From Euryarchaeota archaeon UBA561 (GTDB lineage Archaea > Thermoplasmatota > Poseidoniia > Poseidoniales > Poseidoniaceae): DNA of 23,449 bases. The stretch covers positions 531 to 23,979 of the forward strand of contig DANX01000039.1 in the NCBI GenBank assembly GCA_002502295.1. Direction: 5' to 3'. Below the pieces are notes generated by a model, which did no database searches, was not told the DNA's origin, and worked only from the letters and a program-made list of their open reading frames with translations. This document shows positions 1-10,200 of the stretch, piece after piece. The translations under genes and the position numbers were made by a program. How positions within the stretch are numbered: the stretch's first letter is position 1; each line of letters opens with the position of its first letter.

Positions 1-554
1 CGGCTTCCTTTGACATGCATGGACAGGTCCATTTCCGAATCGCCCACCGAGACACAGTCCGCAGCTTCAAAGCCATTCATGGCCAGCAATTTACTGATCA
101 CGTCTCCCTTGCCACTTGCGTGCAGTCGGCAGACACCCTCATCGGTAAGGAACCCAGATTCGTCAAAGACGAAGCCATTCGCAATCCAGTCATCGACCTT
201 TAGCATAGCCGCAATTGAACTGACGAACAGGTCCACACCCGCACTGACAATCGCCACAAACACACCTTCGTCCTGAAGGCGCTGCACCGTTTCCCGAGCA
301 CCGGGCATCAGGGCGATACCTGCGTAGGCACGGAACAACTCATCTTTGTGGATTGGTTCACGAACGGCTTTCCACATTTGGATGTCAGATCGCATGAACT
401 CCACGTCGGAAAGCTCTCCCCGGATAAACCGGTTGAGGTTCACGGCATTGTCCGTCCCAAACGATTCGTGCAGGGTCCTCCAAGAGCTTACGGCGTCAAC
501 AAGGACACCGTCGCAATCGAAGACCACAACCTTCGGCTGATGTGTGTTCGTCAT
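1..554 (-). CDS. HAD-superfamily phosphatase, phosphoserine-phosphatase-like (C-terminus cut by window edge)
   Basis: This open frame reads from the ATG at 554 to the left edge (184 complete codons seen) and has no stop, so the gene continues outside. All HAD hydrolase motifs are visible. Motif I is VVFDCDGVLVD, with nucleophile Asp13 and acid/base Asp15. Motif II is the Ser of VSAG (Ser104). Motif III is a lysine around 149-155, and motif IV is GDSEMD (residues 171-176). Between motifs I and II is a helical cap of about 80 residues, as in SerB-type enzymes. The family hydrolyses small phosphate monoesters such as phosphoserine with Mg2+ in the cytoplasm; the substrate here cannot be told. 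An AGGT lies seven bases before the ATG as a weak ribosome binding site. I see no TATA box in the 126 bases between it and the giant gene, so its promoter is unclear. It is probably functionally unrelated to the surface genes upstream. Confidence 0.9.
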   Translation of the reverse strand, partial: MTNTHQPKVVVFDCDGVLVDAVSSWRTLHESFGTDNAVNLNRFIRGELSDVEFMRSDIQMWKAVREPIHKDELFRAYAGIALMPGARETVQRLQDEGVFVAIVSAGVDLFVSSIAAMLKVDDWIANGFVFDESGFLTDEGVCRLHASGKGDVISKLLAMNGFEAADCVSVGDSEMDLSMHVKGS

Positions 555-607
555 GATACAACCTGCAGGGCGTTGCTTGAAAGGCTTCGCACAGTAGAGC
601 ACACCAG

Positions 608-638
608 GGAGAGGAGGCCCCGAAGGACCTCGCTCTCC
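608..638 (-). terminator. Long stem-loop with UUCG tetraloop after the giant gene
   Basis: Read on the minus strand, GGAGAG-C-GAGGTCC, loop TTCG, GGGCCTC-CTCTCC can fold into a 13-pair stem with one bulged C, one G-U pair and a closing C(UUCG)G tetraloop, which is exceptionally stable in RNA. It lies about 43 bases after the stop codon of the giant gene. A pyrimidine-rich CTGGTGTGCTCT follows rather than a clean T-run, so it may be a 3'-end stabiliser or processing signal instead of an intrinsic terminator. A second small hairpin, TCGTC-TTCG-GACGA, lies just upstream at 646-659. Confidence 0.55.
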
Positions 639-645
639 GAGGCGA

Positions 646-659
646 TCGTCCGAAGACGA
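646..659 (-). other. Small UUCG hairpin in the 3' region of the giant gene
   Basis: On the minus strand TCGTC, TTCG, GACGA gives five pairs closed by a C(UUCG)G tetraloop, 22 bases after the stop codon of the giant gene and upstream of the larger UUCG stem-loop. Two UUCG loops within 50 bases argue for a structured 3' untranslated region. A role in mRNA protection is inference. Confidence 0.4.
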
Positions 660-680
660 CGACGCTGGTTATTCCAACCA

Positions 681-1244
681 TCAAGGGCGCTTGTCGTAAT
701 CGAGGCTATCCCAGATCGCAAGTCGGGCACCGTCACCAACGAGTGGCGCATACTTCAGGATGATGGTGGCACCTTCAAGGGGTGTACCGTCAGGCGTGTG
801 TGTCCTCACGAAGATGATGTCACCTGTGTTGAAGGTCGAAACCGAGGTAGTAGCCTCGCCGCTTCCTTCAATGGTCACAGAATCTGCAAAGGTCACCCAG
901 CTCTCACTGTTCCGTGGACTGAATCCGTAGACACCTGCACTATCGCCCAAGTTTGCTGTATGTGTTTGGATAACACCGGTTGCATTGGTGTAGATGATGT
1001 CCACTTCAACTGCCTGGGTGGCAAGAGGTGTCTGCGTTTGAGCAACACGAATCTGCCAGTGGCCTTCGTCGGCATCAAGTGCATCCACATCTTCAATTTC
1101 GAACACCAAGCGGGGCACGCCCTTCACGTCGGTTTCAGCCAGGCTGGAGGCCCAAACGTAGATGACACCGGACAAAACCACGGTGATGGCGACCATCAAG
1201 ATGGTAGCGATCACAGGGCTGACTGCAGCGTCATCTTCGGCCAT
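681..1244 (-). other. Pilin-like module inside the giant gene, with possible internal start
   Basis: These codons are residues 4413-4599 of the giant protein. They begin MAEDDAAVSPVIATILM and closely match the archaeal type IV pilin N-terminal pattern: a short charged leader ending in Ala, then VSPVI and a hydrophobic helix (residues 4420-4446). About 150 residues of beta-rich pilin-type sequence follow. Ordinary archaeal pilins start a few residues before this motif, so the Met4413 codon (ATG at 1244) falls where a separate pilin would begin. A GAGG lies 11 bases ahead of that ATG, a spacing longer than ideal. The preceding helix (4380-4400) followed by RR and DDEEE would put the leader on the cytoplasmic side, where prepilin peptidase acts. 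Whether the module is translated alone, cleaved off or simply serves as an anchor is unknown. Confidence 0.7.
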
Positions 1245-4200
1245 CGATTCGACTTCCTCTTCGTCGTCAGCACGACGGCTGGCGAAGGAGAGGGCACTGA
1301 CGAAGAGACCCGTGAGGGCCACAGCGACGATGCTTGGGGCGAACGATGGAACTGCCGAGCTACCGATCGTGTTGACAACCGTTGGCAGGAACGTATCCGT
1401 AGCCACAAAGGTGCTTGCTGGCTGGTTAGCATGATTGCACACATCGGCTGTAGCAGATGTGGTCATGATGTTGTTGCACCAGTTGCTGTCCTCAAGAAGC
1501 GGTCGGCGCTCTGAGGTCTTCGTGGCGTTCTTACCGTATTGACCAGGCTTGGACCATGGGTCGTCGCTCTGCACGTTGTTGATGATAGCGTAGTGCGAAC
1601 CAGGCTCATCAGCCTGGAAGCGGTCTGCAGCGGTCACCGACATGTCGCAGGGGTTGGCCAGACAGGTTACAACATCCATCTCAACCCACACCTCGCTCGT
1701 ATCCTTAGTCATGTAGACATCCTCGGTGTACTTGACGCTGGCACCGTAGTCGGGAACCGCGTAGTAGCGAGTCAATTCTACATCATCATGACCGTCCGAG
1801 TAGTAGGTAATGGCTAGCATGTGGTCGTATCGATATGGACCCTCATCGCCTCCGCCGTTGACAGTGACGGTGACCGGCACGTAGGTTCCGGGCATGATGT
1901 TGGACACACCGTTGAAGTCGAAGGCGTCCACTTCGTCGAAGTAGTAGTCTGGGACTTGCTCGCGGACGTTCTCAACACGAACACCGATTTCCTTCGTAGC
2001 AACACCTTGCTGGTAATCAGCAATGGCCATCACGCTTGGGTCGTAGTTGGGCACATAGGTGCTGTACTCGCCTTGCGTGGTTGGAGCCGTGGCAGTGTCT
2101 CGGAGAACCAAGCGGATCTGACAGTAATCAGAACCGGATGGACCAATCTGGTGGATACCGTTGTTGTTCAGGTAGTCAATCTCCCAGTCGTTGGCGTTGG
2201 TGGTTGCATCTTCAATGAGGTCAAACACGAGGTCATCACCGACGATGGTCGTGGTGAAGTAGTTCGTGTAGACACATTGGTCAGTGGATTCAACGGTCCA
2301 AAACAGGTCGTCCAGTTCGTGGTCAATGTCATCCTTGATGGCGGACATGTCGTAAGTCAAGTTCGCCACGTTCTCGTCATCTTCCATCAGCGAGATGGAC
2401 CATGGGAGAGCGGGGATTGATCCGTTGTCAGCCGTCATAACCGTCTCAGTCGTTCGGTTCCAGTCAAGGATGACCGGAGCGTCGTTGACAGGTGCGACCG
2501 AGAAGACCACGTCGAAAGTGGTAGCGTCTTGGTTCTCAGCACCGTCGTCAGCCAATCCGAGCGTGATCGTACACTTTCCACCCAACTCATTGTTGGTGTT
2601 TTCAGTGATGGCCAATTCGTTGTTCAGGATGTCCACGCCGAAGGCCGAACAGCTGTCCGATGTACCGAAGTCAACAGCGCTGGCGGACCAGCCGTAGACT
2701 TGGCGAGTTGGAGCTTGCTCGTTGGCCATGTCTCGGATGTACGAACGGGTTGCGTTCGACACATCGCCCAAGAACTTGGTGTGTGTGCCAAAGCCTTCAG
2801 GGAGGATGTTGTAGTTTCCATCATCTTCCGAGAAGATAGGCATGCAGTCAGAGCGCTCAACGTTGCAGATAACCGGTGCGTCGTTCACGTTGTTCACCGT
2901 GTAGGTGATGTTGTGAGAGTCGCTCAGTCCATTGCTGTCGGTGACCTCAAACGAGAACACCATGTAGCCGAATTGGTCGGTTAGCGGCGTAATCGTGACG
3001 TCTTGTCCGTCCTGAGACCAGTCAACCAAGATGTTGTCGAACGCAACGAGGTTGCCTTCGTCAACCGTCCAGGTCAAGGTTGATTCCTCATCTTGCACGT
3101 CATCAGCCAAGTTGGTGAGGCTGAAGGTGAAAGATCCTGAGTCTTCGTCCTTGTTGAAGTCCACAAGACCATCGGCGGTGTCCGTGCCATCGGTGTCGAT
3201 GACAGGGCATGCACGCTCGATGTCAACGGTGCTTTGCACGTTGGTTGTGTCGCCCGTACCAGCCACGTAGCTGTCGTCAAAGACGACGTTGGTGGCCAAA
3301 GAGATGTCTTCGACAACAGCCCAGTCGTAAGCGCAGTCGGCTACGGTCTTGATCATCATGTCGTAGTTCTTCTGACCGGTGGCCGTTGTGCTTCCCTTGT
3401 AGGATTGGTAGACCAAGACCTCGGAGGTCAGGGTACCATCGGCAAGGTCGCCGTGGGTCAATTCAACGGTCATGAACTTGGAAAGACTCTGCAACGTAGC
3501 AGAAGAATCCAGCGTCTGTGTTGGGTGAACGACGTTGATGTCAGCCGTGGTTTCGTCTTGCACGATGGCCACGATGTCAATCTCAGATGGCATACCACCA
3601 ATTCGGCTCCATGGGACACCGAACTCAGCAAGCGAGGTGGAGAAGTCCACGTCGATGTTGGCCGTGCTCAAGGTGGATGGACTCCAACCGAGGAAGCCAT
3701 AGCTGTAGAGATCGTAGGATCCTTCGCTGTCAGCCCACAACACGTAGTTGGCGCTGAATGGCAAGTCGTGAGCACCACCAAGGCCGTTGTATCCGACATC
3801 GGATCCACCGCTACCGGTGTTGAGGTAAATCAACACGTCCGAGTTGGACAGGTCGCTGTTGGTCATTCCAAAGTAGATACCGTCGCCTTCGATGTAGGTC
3901 ACCAGGAAGTCATCGGTACCGTCGCCGCTCATCACACCTGGCATAGCAAAGCCGGATGGGTTGAGGGCGTTGCCGCCGTTCCAATCTTCATCCGATCCGT
4001 CCACCGAAATGGCGTCTGGCTGGAATGAGGTAGAAACGTAGGAGGCACGCTCTTTGTCCGTTGAGGTCAACAAGAGAGCAACTTCGTTTGCTGGAGCAAC
4101 ACCCAAGTGGGTGGACTCAAGACTCATGAGGTTCGCTTCATCGATGACAGCGGAACTGGCCACAACAATCTTGCTGGGATTCAGCGTGTTGCCGATTGAA

Positions 4201-7200
4201 GTGACATGGGCGTTGTTGCCTGCGTTCACTTGGGTGGTAGCATCGGACCAGGTCAGGTTCTCGACCGTTCCTTCGGCATCAACCACGGACAAAGCCGTGG
4301 TAGCGTCGGTCACACCGCCATCCCAGCGGAAGGGCGTGTTCTCGACATACATACCGACGGCACCAGAGGCGTCCATTGGGTAGACCCATGCATCTGGGCT
4401 GTCAACAACGTGCAGTCCTGTTCCGGTTGCGCCACCATCAACGTGAGCCTCGAGGGCGTACACGTATGTGTCTTCGGCGTAAACACCGTATTCAGTTCCT
4501 GCAATCACTGCATCGCCAATCATGAGCAGCACACCGTTCTCCTTGTTGACACCGGTGGCGTATCCGCTCACGTCTGTGCCGTTCAAGGTCAAGTCGGTGT
4601 TGGTGTCGTCGCCGACGATACCAATCGTCGAGGCAAGACTGTCTCCGGTCAACGTTGATCCAACGTCGCTGAAGTCGCAATCATCGAGGAGGATGGCGTT
4701 GTCAGCGATGTTGATGGTGTTGGAACCGGATTGGATGGTCACTGAATCACACGATTTGGCCGTGATACCGACAGAGTTTGGTGCTGTTCGGCCGCTTGAC
4801 AAGCCAATGGTGTTTCCGTTCACAACAGGGCCGACATAGCCGCCGGTGTTTCCAGAAGCCTCTACGACGCTGATGGTCGCTCCACCGTCTCCCCACGTGT
4901 CAGACACAACGAGCGTGTAGTTCCCTGCGTCTGTGTAGGTCTTGAGTGGGTTGTATGCAGCGTTGCTGTTGAAGGAGTACGAAGGCCAAGTGTCTTTCGT
5001 TCCGTCGGGCTTGGTAATCTCAATGATGATCTCATAGCCCCAGCTGTCAGTCTGCAAGTTGACCGCAGCGGATTTACCGGCGCCAAGGTTCCAGGTGCAA
5101 CTGGTCGTTCGACGGTAGTCGCTGCTGCCAATTGAACAAAGTGAGCTGGTTGGGGCAGGAGGTGCTTCCATGCTATCAAGGTAGATTCCGCCATCGGCGT
5201 CCGTCAAAGTGTTGTCCGTGATGTTTCCATCGCCACGGAAGACATAGATTCCCGTGGAGGTCGCATCGCTGATTCCACCGATATCGTTGTTGTCGATGGT
5301 GAAGTCATTCACTCGGGTGAGATAGAACGCATCATCGCCGCCGACAACCGTGTTGTCTTGAATCAGCACATCTTCCGTATTTCCGTTGAAAATTCGAACA
5401 GCGGAGCCACCGGATGGGTTGAATTCATTGTCAGTGATGGTGACGCCTTGAGCTTCGTTGTTGGTCCAAAGCCAAACATCGGCTATTTCACCACCGTCTT
5501 CAAACACGTTGTCAGAGATGGTGATGTTGTCAGCACCGATCTCAGCAGTATTGTGCGAGTAGTAGTACGGGGACCGTTCAAGGATCATTCCAACTCCACA
5601 ATCCACAAAGGTGTTGCCGGAGATGACGTTTCCATCGCCGCCCAGAATACGCATGCACTCATCGTTCCACTGAATGGCATTGTTGAGCTCAGTGTACCCT
5701 GCGAAGTGAACGAACGTGTTGTTGGTAATCGAGAAGAAGTCCAACTCGTATCCGTTGCGGTATCCATAGCCCATGGAACCGTACAGTGTAGCCAACCCAG
5801 AGATGGTGGTGTTGTTCATGTCGACGTTCATGGAGTAGTAGTTGTACCCGATGACGAACCCTTGTGGCGTGCCCGAACTGGAGACTGCAACAGCGGTCAC
5901 ATCAGCGTCGTGCATGTACAGGGTAGTCTCACCTGAATATTGAGGGTACATTCGGTTTGAACCATCAAAGTCGTAGGATGCAGTTGAAATCCATGTGCTG
6001 CCGTTCCAGTTGTGCTTGCCGTTGGCGAGGTACATGAACGGAGCGTCCATCATGACGGTTTCACCGGCCAGATCGCTGCCACTGTGGCTGCGAAGGTACC
6101 CGTATTCCACGAGACCGTTGCTGTACACTCGGCTGCTGGTGGAACCAAGGCCCGATGCACACCGCTCTTGCTTGATATAAGCGGTTGAAGTGTAGCAGAT
6201 ACGGGCCGTGAACTCATCTTCGAGGTAGACGGTGTCGGTGTTGCCAGATGTATCGGTCAGACTCATGGTCTCAAAGACGTACCTGAAGTCAGCAGCGTTG
6301 TTGTTGCTGCCAGACCAGTAGTATTCAATGGTTGCAGAAGCCACGACTTCGTAGCCGTTGAGGTTCTCAGTGCAAACACTGGAACACGAACCGCTGTCAA
6401 CTGTCTGAGTGACAAAGGTGATGTCGTTTGCAAGACCGTTGGAGTCAGTCGTGGCCATACCGGTCACTGTTCCGTCAGCGTCCTTCAGGATAACCGTGGT
6501 GTCGCCGACGTCTTCGGTCGTACCCGAAACGTTGGCCTGCAGGGTCACGTCCAATTGACGCAGACGGCTGAATTCACCGGGTCCAGTGACTTCCACCGAG
6601 CTGGTATCAATGTCTCCTTCGATGAAATCCATCGTTGACGAACCGGTGATGACGACGTCCTTGGTGTTGGACATCACAACATCGGTTAGGATGAAATCAG
6701 CACCACCGGCACTTTCAATGCCGATAGCGTTGTTCTCAATGTTCATGTTGTTGAACTCAACGCTGGCAGCCGTGCGAGTGCCGTACTTGAAGGCCGCACC
6801 GGTTGACCCGGTGATTGTACCTGAAAGATCACCGCCAACGTCGGTCTGGTAGTAGACACCAGCCACGACTTGGTTCTCAAGGTCAAGGTTTTCCAAGTCC
6901 ATTTGACCAGAGGCTGTGTTGGACACAAGGACACCGTAGTTTCCGGTGGACACGCTCAGCTGGTCAGCGGAGGCAGATGTTTGTCCAACAATTTCCAAAC
7001 CAGCCTGGGTCGCTCCGACGACATCAATGTTTTCGAAGTGGCCTGCAGCGAAGGCGCCGCCGATTTCGACACCGGTGTCTGCGCCCGTGATGGTTCCGTC
7101 CTTGAACAGGGGTGTGCCAGATTCACGCAGGTAGGTACCGAGGTCGCTTGGGTCGTTGCCTGAGCGGGCGACGAAGTCATAGCGATCTTGGTAGTTGTCT

Positions 7201-10200
7201 GCGCCGCGGTGGAGGACATCCATGTAAAGGTAAACCTTGGAGATGTTTCCACCGTTGGCGGCAGCACCGGAGATGTCGACGACCGGGAAGGTCATGCGAG
7301 CACCTTCGCCGCTGTTCATGTAGTAGGTGTAGGCGTAATCTTGGCAGACACCGTAGTTGTTCGGGTATCCACTGCTTGCGTAGCTTGGTGGGGATCCAGC
7401 GTTTCCAGGTTGACCCGGTCCAGTGGACGGCTGTCCGTTGGAGCCTTCAGGTGGTGCGTATACGCCAGAGAAGTAGAAGGACGGGGAATAGGCGCCCCAG
7501 TACTTGTACGGGTATCGTGCCTGGTAGTTTCCAGTTGGCGAAATGTCCGTCTGTTCCCAACCAAATCCAAACTCATCAGGCTTTTCGTAGTAATCGGGAT
7601 ATCCGACAGATGTTTGTCCAAGCCAATAGCGGTAGAAGTAGAAGAAGTAGCCGTCAAAGTTCCCGTAGTTGTCTCCTGGAGAATCGATGCCGTAGTAATT
7701 GCAGTGCCAAGATGGGGCACCGCCGCTACCACCGTTGTAGGTGTGTGTTCCGGCAGTTACGGCAGGGTCGTTGCTGCCGTATGGGTAGTAACCTTCTTGG
7801 CCACTGTCGGTGATGTTCCACTCGTTTCCAGCATCGTCTTCGAACATGATGTTCATTCGGTCGGTGATGAAGTAGTACTTGCCCGTAGCATAGTTGTAGC
7901 CTGGGTGAGCGTTTCCACCAGCAAAGATCGAGTTGGCACCAACTTGCAAGTAGTCGCCTGTTCCAAGATAGGTTGACAGATCGATCTTGTAAGTGGTCCA
8001 TCCAGCATTCATGCCAGAGAGCGACGTACTGCGGTAGATGGTTGGCAACGACATGCCACCGTAGGCGTCGATACCGACGGTGTTGCCTGTCGAGGTGAAT
8101 CCATCAACTTGTGGAGCACCGTTGTAGCTCTGGATACCAACAGCTGCGTTCTTGACGATGATGTCTGTGAGCGTAGCGCCGGAGTTTTCAACCCAAATCG
8201 CCGTACCGGTTTGACCCGTGTTGATGATGCTTGACGAATCAATGTTCGCAGAGCCACCCTGGATCTTTACCGTCGACATATCGTCCGACGAGGCTGATGC
8301 GCCAAAGATGGTTGCTGAGTCAAGCATGTTCAACGTCGCTCCCATGCCGATGTAGAGCGCCGATTTGGTGGTGGCGTCCCATGCAACATCGCGCATGTTG
8401 GCGTTGTCAAGCGTGAGTGTACCGCCGTCCTGGATATCCAAATGGAGTCCGTAGGTCGATGACAAAGCACGGATGGCCGCTGGGCTTCCAGACGTACCAT
8501 CGTTGTTGGCGGTTAGGAAACCGGTGTCCTTGATGGTAATCACTGGAGACGAGGTCGCTGTGCTTTGAACACGGAGTGAACCGCCTTGCAACACGAATCC
8601 ACAGGTGTCGAGCATCAAATCTGCTGAAACCGTGATGGATGTGTCGTCAAACGTGAAGGTGTCGACACCGTCAAAGTTTGCGGACAGGTTCGTGTAAACC
8701 GGGTCGTTGATCAACTTGTAGCAATCCAACGTTGGGTCGTTGAACACGATTGGAGCAGGCTCCAGGAGCAAGTCGAGATGTGTGCCGACGGTGTATCCGT
8801 TGCTTGGGTACCAGCTGCTTGCCAGGGTAGCGTCGGGGAAATTGTCGGGGTAGGTCTCGTTTTGACCTGCCGTACCAAAGGCACGGACGATGTGGTCCTC
8901 GTAAGCAGTTCCGTCGCTGTCTTCCACGACAACCCAAACGTCGGTGTTTCCGTTAGCGTCCGTGATGTGGCTGCCGACTTGGAACAATTCGTTCATGCTG
9001 CTGTCCAAGAGCGAGGCAGTGACCATGTGGTCAGCCTTGTACACCCTGTTGGATTGGGAAAGTCGGTAGACCGAAGCGTTCGCCAGACCACCAAAGTAGA
9101 TCATGGACGGGTTGCTGCTTGAAGAGGAGACATCGTAGGCACAGTTGCCAGTGTCACCGTTTGAGTCAGAACATTCGTTCCCGTTGAGGTCAACCTCAAT
9201 CAGCACAACATCGGTTCCGGAGCGAGCCTTGGCCACTTCAGTAGTACCTGAGCTAACGCCGGTGCTTGTGATGCTCGTTTCACCCACGGTGATTCGGGAG
9301 TTTCGTCCGTCAAACACGTGAGCCGCACTTGAGCCGTGCTGCATGTCTGCATCAGCGATCGAAATCGTGTTCTTTGCGGATGAACTGGAACAGGTGCTCT
9401 TGAACGATTCCATGGTAGCGTCGTTCACCACCATGTTCCATCCACATCCAGCGATGGTGAAGGAACCAATGTCAAAGTTGTCCATCTGGACGACTTCAGT
9501 GACGATAGAGGAACCGCTCATTGAGATGTCATCGGCCGTGATGTCGCTGAACGTGCCAGGGTGGATGCGCTGCATGGTGATGTCGCCTGCCGTAATGGTT
9601 TCGAAGAATGCATCGGAACTTGATGGACCGTTGCCTGTCTGCGACAATCCACCTGGTATGAGGGAGAGGTCGGCAGGGCCAAAGTCAACATCCATCATCA
9701 CGATGCTGCCCATAGCGTTGATGCCGGCGCTGGTGTAGCTGTCGACATCCACGTTGTTTAGGTAAGCTTCAGCGTTGGAACCAGCCATCAAATCAACGGC
9801 CACACCGGTTTGAGCCGATGGGTTCGTCACGGTGATGTTCGAGAGCGTGACATCTTTGAGGTCAACGTCAATGAAATTCACGTAGGAGTTCTCAACTGTC
9901 AAGTTCTCCGCATGAAGCGCACCGGCGGTGGACCCTGCGACGTTGACAATTGCGCCGCCGCCTGATGTTCCATCCTTGTTGCAGTTCTTGATGCTGCCTT
10001 CTTTCAACGTGGCAATGGTGTTCTCTGCAAAGTTGAAACACGATTCGTCGGACCCGTCAATTTCGAAGTCTTCCATGGTCACGACTGTTCCTTGACCGCT
10101 GCCGTGCGTGAACACAGCACCGACGTTGGTGAAGGTCACATCACTCATGGTGTAGTTTCCAGTGTTGCAGTCAGCTGTTGAACTACCACAGGATGGTCCT

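Noticed and set aside
348..1514. A 388-residue plus-strand frame running across the HAD gene and the 3' end of the giant gene
   Set aside because: It is antisense to two well-supported genes with recognisable motifs, crosses their intergenic hairpins and has no family resemblance. It is an artefact of codon bias on the opposite strand.
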